Positions 6,911 through 12,415 of a DNA stretch of 12,415 bases are shown piece by piece. Position 1 is the first letter of the stretch. Each line of letters starts with the position of its first letter. The position numbers and the translations under genes are program-made. The DNA comes from Candidatus Eiseniibacteriota bacterium. GTDB taxonomy: Bacteria > Eisenbacteria > RBG-16-71-46. The DNA lies in the NCBI GenBank assembly GCA_021414165.1, contig JAIOPA010000265.1, positions 1 through 12,415 of the forward strand, read 5' to 3'. Under the pieces are notes generated by a model, which saw only the letters and a program-made list of their open reading frames with translations, did no database searches and had not been told where the DNA came from.

Positions 6911-7482
6911 GGGTGGTGGATCCGGAACCAGAGGATAGCGCTCCCCACGCCCAGGGCGGCGCCGATGAAGACCTCGAAGGGCGTATGGCCCAGCAGCTCC
7001 ATGAGCTTCTGGGTGTCGGTCTCGGTGTGCTGGAAGTGACGCTCGATCAAGCGGTTGAGCACCGCTGCCTGACGCCCTGCCGCACGCCGTAGACCCGCCG
7101 CATCGTACATGACGATGAGGCTGAAGTAGAGCGTCACGGCGAACAACACGGTGTTGAACCCGTGCCACAGCCCCACCGCCGTGCTGAGTGCCGCCACCGA
7201 GGCCGAGTGCGAGCTCGGCATGCCGCCGGTCTCGACGAACCGGCGCAGGTTCCAGCGCCCGGTCACGAAGAACGAGGCGAACCCCTTGTACGCCTGCACG
7301 ATGAAGCCGGTGCACAGCGCGATCCAGAACGGTTCCGTGGCGTCCTCCTTGAACAGGCCATGTCCCCTGGGGCGGCCCCGGGGGACGGTCGGCGGGCGAT
7401 GTTCGGGGTGCCGTGGCGGGGTGTCAAGGAGGCGTGGATTCTGCGCCGGGGCCGCCAGCGGACGTTCCCGGAACCGCTGCAT
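6907..7482 (-). CDS. Divergent PAP2 (DUF212 / YuiD-like) family membrane protein
   Basis: The recognisable domain (about 145 residues) begins EPFWIALCTGFIVQAYKG near 7338. It contains the hallmark GGMPSSHSASVAAL, then GLWHGFNTVLFAV, MYDAAGLRRAAGRQAAVLN, and LGHTPFEVFIGAALGVG near the end. The family is related to vanadium haloperoxidase/acid phosphatase folds and is membrane-embedded; its substrate is not established. A link to isoprenyl phosphates is tempting beside dxs but unproven. The only in-frame ATG ahead of the domain is at 7482, which adds about 48 proline- and arginine-rich residues that do not look like family sequence. An AAGGAGG lies five bases before an in-frame ACG at 7340-7338, exactly where family members start, so the true start may be there or the ATG may have mutated. 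The stop overlaps the dxs start as ATGA. Confidence 0.82.
   Translation of the reverse strand: MQRFRERPLAAPAQNPRLLDTPPRHPEHRPPTVPRGRPRGHGLFKEDATEPFWIALCTGFIVQAYKGFASFFVTGRWNLRRFVETGGMPSSHSASVAALSTAVGLWHGFNTVLFAVTLYFSLIVMYDAAGLRRAAGRQAAVLNRLIERHFQHTETDTQKLMELLGHTPFEVFIGAALGVGSAILWFRIHHP
7362..7386 (-). terminator. Strong GC hairpin in the DUF212 leader
   Basis: GTCCCCTGGGG (7362-7372) pairs with CCCCGGGGGAC (7376-7386) over 11 positions with one G-T wobble and a three-base loop. It ends 15 bases upstream of the AAGGAGG in front of the DUF212 domain. No T-tract follows. It may be an attenuator-like leader hairpin, a transcript-end structure from before the operon was split, or an intergenic repeat; its CCCCGGGG core is also in the palindromes at 441 and 10682. 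Confidence 0.4.
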
Positions 7483-7570
7483 CCCGGAGCACGGCCCTGT
7501 CGTATCGAGCGTGCTACGTTCGGCGCTCTTGCGCTCCCCCGCTCTCACGGACCCTGGAAGCCTCCCCCCC

Positions 7571-8431
7571 ATGATCGCACCTGCTCCGGCGCCGCTGCGC
7601 CTGCTCGCCGTGCTCGCCCATCCCGACGACGAATCCCTGGGCTTCGGCGGCACCATCGCCCGCTATGCCCGCGAGGGCGTCGAGGTGTCGCTCATCATCG
7701 CCACGCTCGGCGAGGCCGGGCGCTACCGCGGCATCGCGCAGGGCGACGAAGGCCACCCCGGGCCCGACGGCCTGGCGCGCATCCGCGAACTCGAGCTGCG
7801 CGCGGCCGTGCGTGAGTTGGGCATCAAGGAGCTGTCGCTGCTCGGCTATCGCGATCAAGAGCTCGACCGCGCGCGGCCGGCCGAGGTGATCGCGCGCATC
7901 GCGTCGCACATCCGCCGCTTGCAGCCGCAGGTCGTGGTCACGTTCGGTGGCGACGGCGCCTACGGGCACCCCGATCACGTGGCCATCAGCCAGTTCGCCA
8001 CGGCCGCCATCGTGGCCGCCGCGGACCCCACGTTCTCCACGCAGGCTGCCGGAGAGCCGCAGGAACCGCACGCGGTCTCGAAGCTCTACTACATCGCGTG
8101 GCCGGCCAGTGCGATGGCCGCGTACGAAGAAGCGTTCCGAAAGCTCATCTCGCGCGTCGATGGCGTGGACCGCGAGGCCTCGCCCGTCCCCGACTGGCAG
8201 ATCTCGGCGGTCATCGACACGCACGACGTGTGGCAGACCGTGTGGCGCGCGGTCTCGTGCCACGAGTCGCAGATCACCGCGTACGAGAAGCTCGCGCATC
8301 TGTCCGAACAGAACCACGAGGCCCTGTGGGGCTGGCAGTCGTTCTATCGCGTGTTCAGCACCGTGAACGGAGGCCGCACCCGCGAGTCCGACCTGTTCGA
8401 GGGGCTGCGCACACTCAAGGAGTCACGATGA
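7571..8431 (+). CDS. PIG-L / LmbE-family deacetylase
   Basis: 286 residues. The zinc-binding family motif AHPDDE is at residues 16-21 and the second ligand motif HPDH at 133-136, with GGDGAYG just before it. H17, D20 and H136 are the expected metal ligands. Members hydrolyse N-acetyl groups from sugar substrates, for example N-acetylglucosaminyl-malate, -inositol or -PI; which substrate applies here is not visible. No signal peptide is seen, so it should be cytoplasmic. The ATG at 7571 is chosen because the family fold starts about ten residues later. The ribosome binding site is poor, since the bases just before it are a run of C. It is the first gene of a plus-strand pair with the PLP decarboxylase. 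Its stop overlaps the ATG of an 8-codon mini-ORF. The pair sits between ispA and DUF212, where the housekeeping block is broken. Confidence 0.9.
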   Translation: MIAPAPAPLRLLAVLAHPDDESLGFGGTIARYAREGVEVSLIIATLGEAGRYRGIAQGDEGHPGPDGLARIRELELRAAVRELGIKELSLLGYRDQELDRARPAEVIARIASHIRRLQPQVVVTFGGDGAYGHPDHVAISQFATAAIVAAADPTFSTQAAGEPQEPHAVSKLYYIAWPASAMAAYEEAFRKLISRVDGVDREASPVPDWQISAVIDTHDVWQTVWRAVSCHESQITAYEKLAHLSEQNHEALWGWQSFYRVFSTVNGGRTRESDLFEGLRTLKESR

Positions 8432-8454
8432 GCCCGACGAAGGTATGCCGATGA
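8428..8454 (+). promoter_or_regulatory. 8-codon mini-ORF bridging the deacetylase and decarboxylase genes
   Basis: The frame MSPTKVCR starts at 8428, overlaps the deacetylase stop as ATGA, and ends with a TGA that overlaps the decarboxylase ATG at 8451, again as ATGA. It has AAGGAG five bases ahead of its ATG, better than any other site at this junction. It could pass ribosomes from one gene to the next or act as a coupling leader peptide. Alternatively it is the old decarboxylase start, put out of frame by a small indel. Confidence 0.4.
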
Positions 8455-9941
8455 GCATGGTCCCGGACACCCGCCACGCCCCGCTCGCCATGAGCCAGGA
8501 CGAGTTCCGTCGCATCGGCCACCAGTTGGTCGACCAGATCGCCGACCAGCTCGCCGCCATCCCTGCGGGCCCGGTCACGCGTGAGCGCACGCCCGCCGGT
8601 ATCCGCGAGGCACTCGGGCTCAACGGCCCCATGCCCGCACACGGCAGCGCCGCGGGCGCGATACTCGAGCGTGCGGTGCCCGCACTGTTCGCGAACTCGC
8701 TGTTCAACGGCCACCCGCGCTTCTGGGGCTACATCACCTCATCGCCCGCGCCCATCGGCATCCTGGGCGATCTGCTGGCCGCCTCGCTCAACCCGAACGT
8801 GGGTTCGTGGACGCTCTCGCCCGCGGGCACCGAGGTCGAGAGCACCACGGTGCGCTGGATCGCCGAGCTGATCGGCTATCCCGGGGACGCCGGTGGCGTG
8901 CTCGTGAGCGGCGGCAACATGGCGAACATGGTCGGCTTCTGGGCCGCGCGTGCGGCGCGCTCGGGAGGCGATGTGCGGGCCGAGGGTGTGGCGGGCCGCG
9001 GCGCGCTGCGCGTGTACACGTCGGCCGAGACGCACACGTGGGTGCAGAAGGCGTGCGATCTGTCGGGCCTGGGCACGCAGGCCATTCGCTGGATCCCCAC
9101 GTGCGACGACCTCACCATGGATGTCGCCGCACTGCGCCAGCAGGTCGACGCCGACATCGCCGCCGGTGAGCGCCCGCTCATGATCATTGGTACCGCAGGC
9201 TCGGTGAGCACCGGTGCCATTGATGCGCTCGATGAGATCGGCGCGTTCTGTCGCGAACGCGGCATCTGGTTCCACGTCGATGGCGCCTACGGCGGCTTCG
9301 CCGCCGCACTGCCCGAGTCGTCCGCGGCATTGCGCGCGCTCGCGCTCGCCGACTCAGTGGCCGTGGACCCGCACAAGTGGCTCTACGCCCCGCTCGAGGC
9401 CGGCTGCGCATTGGTGCGCGATCGCGAGGTGCTGCGCGCCGCGTTCTCGTACCACCCGGCCTACTACCACTTCGCCGAGCAGGTCACGAACTTCGTCGAC
9501 TTCGGCCCGCAGAACTCGCGCGGGTTCCGAGCGCTCAAGGTGTGGCTCGCGCTGCAGCATGCCGGCGTCGAGGGCTATCGCACGATGATCCGTGACGACA
9601 TCGCGCTGTCGGAACATCTGGCCACGCTCGTGCGCGGCGATGACCGGTTCGAGTTCTACACGCAGGGCCTGAGCATCACCACGTTCCGCTACGTGCCGCG
9701 CGACCTGCGGGCCACGATCGGCGACGAGGCGACCGAGAAGCACCTGGACGCCTTGAACCGCGAGCTGCTCGACACGCTACAGAAGGGCGGCGAGCTGTTC
9801 GTGTCGAACGCCGTCATCCGCGGCCGCTACGTGCTGCGCGCCTGCATCGTCAACTTCCACACGAGCAAGGCCGACATCGAGGCGGTGCCGGGTGTGGTGG
9901 CGCGGGTGGCCGAGGCGATCGATCGGAAGCTGCGCGCGTAA
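8451..9941 (+). CDS. Group II pyridoxal-phosphate-dependent decarboxylase
   Basis: 496 residues, the usual length for the aromatic-L-amino-acid / tyrosine / glutamate decarboxylase superfamily. The PLP lysine is in VDPHKW (K309), the pyridine-nitrogen aspartate in HVDGAY (D277), and the ring-stacking histidine in SAETHTW (H195). Also typical are HPRFWGYITSSPAP (residues about 88-101), VSGGNMANM (152-160) and TAGSVSTGAID (258-268). It should be a cytoplasmic homodimer releasing CO2 from an amino acid. The substrate cannot be assigned; the sequence is closer in feel to the aromatic-amino-acid branch than to GadB. ATGs at 8445, 8451 and 8457 are in frame. 8451 is preferred because GAAGG lies seven bases upstream and the ATGA overlap couples it to the mini-ORF. 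The last 25 codons are duplicated downstream at 10597-10673. The gene converges on a secreted-protein gene 35 bases away. Confidence 0.92.
   Translation: MSMVPDTRHAPLAMSQDEFRRIGHQLVDQIADQLAAIPAGPVTRERTPAGIREALGLNGPMPAHGSAAGAILERAVPALFANSLFNGHPRFWGYITSSPAPIGILGDLLAASLNPNVGSWTLSPAGTEVESTTVRWIAELIGYPGDAGGVLVSGGNMANMVGFWAARAARSGGDVRAEGVAGRGALRVYTSAETHTWVQKACDLSGLGTQAIRWIPTCDDLTMDVAALRQQVDADIAAGERPLMIIGTAGSVSTGAIDALDEIGAFCRERGIWFHVDGAYGGFAAALPESSAALRALALADSVAVDPHKWLYAPLEAGCALVRDREVLRAAFSYHPAYYHFAEQVTNFVDFGPQNSRGFRALKVWLALQHAGVEGYRTMIRDDIALSEHLATLVRGDDRFEFYTQGLSITTFRYVPRDLRATIGDEATEKHLDALNRELLDTLQKGGELFVSNAVIRGRYVLRACIVNFHTSKADIEAVPGVVARVAEAIDRKLRA
9864..9940 (+). repeat. 77-bp direct repeat, copy 1 (3' end of the decarboxylase gene)
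   Basis: These bases encode the last 25 residues of the decarboxylase (SKADIEAVPG to DRKLRA) plus the first two bases of its TAA stop. They are identical, base for base, to 10597-10673. The flanks differ on both sides, so the repeat limits are sharp. This copy is within an intact gene and is probably the original. Confidence 0.95.
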
Positions 9942-9976
9942 GGACCGGTCTTGCACGCGGCTAAAGCGAGTGTCGA

Positions 9977-10438
9977 TCAGAGTTGGCGAGCACCCTTGCG
10001 GAGCGCCCGGACGATCGTCTTGGGCGCAGGTGCTAACTCTTGTGCTTGAGCAAAGCTCAACATCGCGCTCGAATCCGCATCTGGAACGATGTACGCGTAG
10101 TCGGCCCGGAAGAGCATGGTCTGGCCATCGAGTTCCCCGAGTGTCGCCATGCTATCCATCTGGGCCATCGTGAAGACCCGGCCCTCGTGACGCTTGAGGG
10201 CGAACCAAGCCACGGTGACAAACCACTTGCTTTCATCACCCCGGAAGCGGGTTGCTTTGCATCCACCCGTCACCGGAACAAGCGGCATGCGGACATCGGT
10301 GATCCTTGCATGGGCCCCGAAGCGCGGTAGCACGTCGCATGCGTTGCCCGGAGTCTTGGCGGGCTTGGCGATCCCGCTGGCAGGAATACACAGGAGGCCG
10401 ATGGCGGTGGCTACGGCCCAAGCGGCACGAGGTGTCAT
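9977..10438 (-). CDS. Small secreted hypothetical protein
   Basis: 153 residues, family not recognised. Residues 1-24 are a Sec signal peptide (positive start MTPRAAW, hydrophobic core, cleavage near ASGIA). The mature part has a pair of cysteines (ACDVLPRF and GGCKATRF), suggesting one disulfide, and then a stretch with aromatic strands (WFVTVAWFALKRHEG, MLFRADYAYIVPD), followed by an alanine-rich tail. It would act in the periplasm or outside. An in-frame ATG also exists at 10462, but the ATG at 10438 has GGAGG eight bases upstream and gives the better signal peptide. It is a lone gene, convergent with the decarboxylase, and lies between the two copies of the 77-bp repeat. Base composition resembles the neighbours apart from the AT-richer leader, so recent foreign origin is not obvious. 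Confidence 0.72.
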   Translation of the reverse strand: MTPRAAWAVATAIGLLCIPASGIAKPAKTPGNACDVLPRFGAHARITDVRMPLVPVTGGCKATRFRGDESKWFVTVAWFALKRHEGRVFTMAQMDSMATLGELDGQTMLFRADYAYIVPDADSSAMLSFAQAQELAPAPKTIVRALRKGARQL

Positions 10439-10554
10439 GCGTGCACCCTCCAGAGTCAGCATCCAGGGAATCTGCGGGGCTCAAAGCAGTGACCGAGATG
10501 GGCCGTCGATATGATGGTTGTTCACGACCCGCAGCTTATTCACATTAACATTCG

Positions 10555-10586
10555 GGCGCGACATCTCGCTACTGGAATGTCGCGCC
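10555..10586. repeat. Perfect 10-bp inverted repeat next to repeat copy 2
   Basis: GGCGCGACAT (10555-10564) and ATGTCGCGCC (10577-10586) are exact reverse complements with a 12-base centre. The right arm ends ten bases before copy 2 of the 77-bp repeat. It may be an operator for the secreted-protein gene, a hairpin, or the end of whatever event created the duplication. Confidence 0.6.
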
Positions 10587-10596
10587 ACTTGGTAAC

Positions 10597-10673
10597 AGCA
10601 AGGCCGACATCGAGGCGGTGCCGGGTGTGGTGGCGCGGGTGGCCGAGGCGATCGATCGGAAGCTGCGCGCGTA
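10597..10673 (+). repeat. 77-bp direct repeat, copy 2 (orphan 3' end of the decarboxylase gene)
   Basis: Identical to 9864-9940 over 77 bases. It would encode the last 25 decarboxylase residues followed by TAG instead of TAA. Nothing upstream of it resembles the remainder of the decarboxylase, so it is a gene-end fragment and not expressed as protein as far as can be seen. The offset between copies is 733 bases. Confidence 0.95.
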
Positions 10674-10681
10674 GAGCCGAA

Positions 10682-10695
10682 TCGCCCCGGGGCGA
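10682..10695. repeat. 14-bp perfect palindrome, copy 2
   Basis: TCGCCCCGGGGCGA, identical to 441-454. It lies nine bases after repeat copy 2 and about 40 bases before the ispA terminator, at the junction of the accessory cargo and the housekeeping block. Confidence 0.55.
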
Positions 10696-10734
10696 GTGAA
10701 TGGGCCATCTCACTCGAGCACGCGGGCTCCAAAC

Positions 10735-10770
10735 GAAGCGCGGCGTCCCCACTCGGGAACGCCGCGCTTC
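10735..10770 (-). terminator. Intrinsic-type terminator of the xseA-xseB-ispA operon
   Basis: Arms GAAGCGCGGCGT (10735-10746) and ACGCCGCGCTTC (10759-10770) pair perfectly over 12 bp. After one mismatch three more pairs form, closing an ACTC tetraloop. It begins 20 bases beyond the ispA stop. Read on the minus strand it is followed by GTTTGG, a short T-run, which makes it the best terminator candidate in the window. It implies that DUF212-dxs-nadK need their own promoter. Confidence 0.68.
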
Positions 10771-10790
10771 TGCTTACTGCGATGTCGTGT

Positions 10791-11696
10791 CTACCGCTCG
10801 CGTCGTGCCACGGCCTCGATGAGCTTGAAGATCTTCTCGGGCTTGGAGCAGCGCCGCGTGAGCGCGGTGCGGACGCTCTTCAAGAGCGCGGCCACTTCCT
10901 TCTTGGCGCGTGCCTCGCCCACGGCGGCCGGGTACGTGGCCTTGCCGCGTGCGGCGTCGGTGCCGGGGCGCTTGCCCAGCGTGCGGATCGACGTGGCGGT
11001 GGCATTCAACAGGTCGTCCTGGATCTGGAACGCCAGACCGATCTGACGGCCGGCGGCCTCCAGTGCCTCGACCGTGCTCGCATCGGCATCACCCGCGAGC
11101 GCGCCCAGCGCGAGCGAGGCGCCGAACAGCGCGCCCGTCTTGCGGTCATGGATGTCACGCACCAGGCGTGCGGTCGGCTTGCGGCCCTCGGCGCCGATGT
11201 CCAGCGCCTGCCCGCCCACCAGCTGATCCGCGCCCGCGGCATGTGCCAGGCGGCGCACGGCCTCGACCACGCGACCGGCCGGCACGCCGTCGTCCACCAG
11301 ACGCGCGACTTCCTCGAACGCGAACGCCAACAGCGCGTCGCCGGCCAAGATGCCCAGCGCCTCACCGAACTTCTTGTGCGTCGTCAGGCGGCCACGGCGG
11401 AAGTCGTCGTCGTCCATGGCCGGAAGGTCGTCGTGCACCAGCGAGAACGCGTGCACGCATTCAATGGCCACAGCCGCGGGCAACGCACGCTTCCACGGGC
11501 CACCCACGGCTTCGCAGGCCGCCAGCACGAACAGCGGCCGCATGCGCTTGCCGGGTGACAACGCCGCATAGCGCACGGCCTGACCCAAGCGGCCCGGTCC
11601 ATCGCCGCGCTCGCGCAGCACACGCGCCAAGCGCAGGTCGATGGCCTCACGCCACGGTTCAAAGCCCGCCACGAACGCGATCTTCTTCGCGGCCAT
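10791..11696 (-). CDS. ispA: Polyprenyl diphosphate synthase (farnesyl/geranylgeranyl type)
   Basis: 301 residues, normal length. It makes short-chain prenyl diphosphates from IPP and DMAPP in the cytoplasm. The first aspartate-rich motif DDLPAMDDD is at residues 89-97, with the two-residue insertion typical of bacterial FPP/GGPP synthases, followed by RRG. The second aspartate motif is FQIQDD at 213-218. SPGKRMRP (47-54), GGQALDI (151-157), HDRKTGALF (173-181) and GKRPGTDAARGKATYP (231-246) are also family signatures. Whether C15 or C20 is made cannot be decided here. The start overlaps the xseB stop by one base (TGATG), so translation is coupled. dxs, often the next gene in other bacteria, is instead about 3.9 kb further on, beyond a terminator and the accessory cargo. 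Confidence 0.93.
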   Translation of the reverse strand: MAAKKIAFVAGFEPWREAIDLRLARVLRERGDGPGRLGQAVRYAALSPGKRMRPLFVLAACEAVGGPWKRALPAAVAIECVHAFSLVHDDLPAMDDDDFRRGRLTTHKKFGEALGILAGDALLAFAFEEVARLVDDGVPAGRVVEAVRRLAHAAGADQLVGGQALDIGAEGRKPTARLVRDIHDRKTGALFGASLALGALAGDADASTVEALEAAGRQIGLAFQIQDDLLNATATSIRTLGKRPGTDAARGKATYPAAVGEARAKKEVAALLKSVRTALTRRCSKPEKIFKLIEAVARRER

Positions 11697-11986
11697 CAGA
11701 ACAGGCGGTCGCCCTCGGGCGCCTCACGGCTCGTAGAGAGCTCCATGGGTTCGGTCGAGGGCGTGGCATCGTTCTGTTCCACCAAGCGCTCGATGCGCTT
11801 CTCGGATTCATCGAGCACCTGCGTGAGCTTGCGCGACAGGCCAATGCCCTCTTCGTAGCGCGAGATGGAGTCCTCGAGCGACAACTCGCCCGTCTCCAAC
11901 TCCTCCACGATCGTCTCCAGCCGCTTCATGCTCTGCTCGAAGTCGAGCCCCTTACCGCTCTCAGCGGCGTCGGTCTTCTTGGCCAT
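11696..11986 (-). CDS. xseB: Exodeoxyribonuclease VII small subunit
   Basis: 96 residues, slightly longer than the usual 70-85. The core LDFEQSMKRLETIVEELETGELSLEDSISRYEEGIGLSRKL (residues about 14-53) carries the family pattern of a helical hairpin with E-x-G-x-L-x-L-E, followed by a heptad-like helix and an acidic, probably disordered tail. It binds several-fold to the large subunit XseA to form the single-strand-specific nuclease ExoVII. The ATG at 11986 has a strong GGGGAGGA five bases upstream, inside the end of xseA, so the two genes overlap by 26 bases; its stop overlaps the ispA start. Confidence 0.93.
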   Translation of the reverse strand: MAKKTDAAESGKGLDFEQSMKRLETIVEELETGELSLEDSISRYEEGIGLSRKLTQVLDESEKRIERLVEQNDATPSTEPMELSTSREAPEGDRLF

Positions 11987-12415
11987 CGGTTCCTCCCCTG
12001 CGCGTGGTCGTCACGGTCGCGTCGGCCTCGCCGGCCGCGAACTCCAAGGTCACGGTGTCGCCGCTCTTCAGCTTGTCGGCGCTCCTCACGAACGTGCCAT
12101 CCGGGCCGCGCACCAGCGCGTAGCCACGTTCCAGCACGAGTTTCGGCGACAGCGCACGCAGGCGGTCGGCCAGGGCATTCGCGTGGCGACGGCGGTCATG
12201 CACTCGGGACACGATGGCATCATCCAGCCCTGAACGCGAACGCCCCAGTGAAATACGTGCTTCTGCGAGTCTGCGCGGCAGGGCCTCGCGGAACGCGTAG
12301 GCCGTGCGGGCCCGGGTGAGCCGGTCGCGCGACTGCTCCAAGAAGCCCCGCATGGCCCCGTCCAGGCGGTCGCGCAGGTCATCCGTGAGCTGGTGCCAGT
12401 GCGAGAACACGTCAC
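11961..12415 (-). CDS. xseA: Exodeoxyribonuclease VII large subunit, C-terminal part (runs off the right edge)
   Basis: The last 150 residues of XseA are visible; the OB-fold and catalytic domain lie outside. The visible part is an Arg/Ala-rich helical region (about HWHQLTDDLRDRLDGAMRGF to LADRLRALSP) and then the conserved end LVLERGYALVRGPDG, SADKLKSGDTVTLEFAAGEADATV. That ending is the family's C-terminal beta-barrel, the LxRGYA(L/I) motif being diagnostic. It forms ExoVII with XseB, whose gene starts inside the xseA 3' end in another frame. A polar tail (TTTRRGGTDGQEDRRR) follows the barrel. The gene order xseA-xseB-ispA matches many bacteria. Confidence 0.9.
   Translation of the reverse strand, partial: DVFSHWHQLTDDLRDRLDGAMRGFLEQSRDRLTRARTAYAFREALPRRLAEARISLGRSRSGLDDAIVSRVHDRRRHANALADRLRALSPKLVLERGYALVRGPDGTFVRSADKLKSGDTVTLEFAAGEADATVTTTRRGGTDGQEDRRR

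Larger units (their letters stand above)
10439..10790. other. 352-base intergenic region between the secreted-protein gene and ispA
   Basis: No convincing gene is seen here. It holds, in order: the leader of the secreted-protein gene, an AT-rich stretch around 10508-10553 that could contain its promoter (no clear -35/-10 pair), a 10-bp inverted repeat, the second copy of the 77-bp repeat, a 14-bp palindrome and the ispA terminator. Frames that run through the repeat copy lack a start with a ribosome binding site. Confidence 0.7.

Noticed and set aside
5231..7039. A 602-codon open frame on the plus strand, antisense to dxs
   Set aside because: The product is His/Arg/Gln-rich with no domain, and the opposite strand encodes DXS with clear motifs. 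Long antisense frames are expected in DNA of this GC content.
4199..7315. One 1038-codon minus-strand frame covering DUF212, dxs and nadK
   Set aside because: The first part is DUF212 read out of frame. The dxs-nadK continuity depends on the dxs irregularity. The family starts at 6910 and 5080 explain the genes better; the possible fusion is treated as a finding.
9864..10673. Transposon target-site duplication as the explanation for the 77-bp repeat
   Set aside because: Target-site duplications are usually a few to about 15 bases, and no transposase or terminal inverted repeats lie at the repeat borders.
10511..10699. A 62-codon plus-strand frame across repeat copy 2
   Set aside because: It reads the repeat in a different frame from the decarboxylase, has no convincing ribosome binding site and resembles no protein.
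10910..12319. A 469-codon plus-strand frame antisense to ispA and xseB
   Set aside because: The product is Arg/Pro/Ala-rich low-complexity sequence. The minus strand carries three recognisable, tightly overlapping genes.
1..12415. CRISPR array, tRNA/rRNA genes, insertion sequence, toxin-antitoxin pair or defence system
   Set aside because: No regularly spaced repeats, no tRNA-like cloverleaf, no transposase or integrase motifs and no known defence genes were seen on either strand.

Overview
This is a high-GC stretch of DNA from a Gram-negative-type bacterium. An outer-membrane TonB-dependent receptor, several Sec signal peptides and DXS (the MEP route to isoprenoids) support this. The receptor has a carboxypeptidase-like N-terminal domain followed by a plug and barrel. 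That architecture is common in the FCB group (Bacteroidota, Gemmatimonadota, Candidatus Eisenbacteria and relatives). The high GC content argues for Gemmatimonadota or Eisenbacteria-like lineages, but the phylum is inference.

The backbone is a minus-strand housekeeping block, read from the right edge: xseA (partial), xseB, ispA, then a divergent-PAP2 (DUF212) membrane protein, dxs, nadK, and finally recN (partial) at the left edge. The same genes, often with tlyA, form a compact cluster in many bacteria, in the order xseA-xseB-ispA-dxs-nadK-recN. Here tight junctions remain inside each piece (26-nt overlap xseA/xseB, TGATG xseB/ispA, ATGA DUF212/dxs, GTGA dxs/nadK). The block is split by two cargo segments.

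Cargo A (about 522-4191) lies between nadK and recN. It has a divergent pair: on the minus strand a four-helix-like small membrane protein followed by a secreted TonB-C-domain protein, and on the plus strand a TonB-dependent receptor. The shared spacer holds a sigma70-like promoter and a perfect 12-bp inverted repeat. Cargo B (about 7571-10674) lies between ispA and DUF212. It has a PIG-L/LmbE deacetylase and a group II PLP decarboxylase on the plus strand, linked by an 8-codon mini-ORF with ATGA junctions on both sides, and then a small secreted protein on the minus strand.

Three things deserve attention. (1) The last 77 bases of the decarboxylase gene are repeated exactly 733 bp downstream, flanking the small secreted-protein gene. 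(2) dxs as read lacks roughly 20-27 codons near its C-terminus and changes frame. As a result dxs and nadK form one uninterrupted 903-codon reading frame, which is either an assembly or sequencing error or a real lesion/fusion. (3) recN is preceded by a LexA-box-like palindrome. Several GC-rich hairpins mark the boundaries between backbone and cargo. No rRNA, tRNA, CRISPR array, transposase or integrase was seen. I did not find a clearly new multi-gene system.
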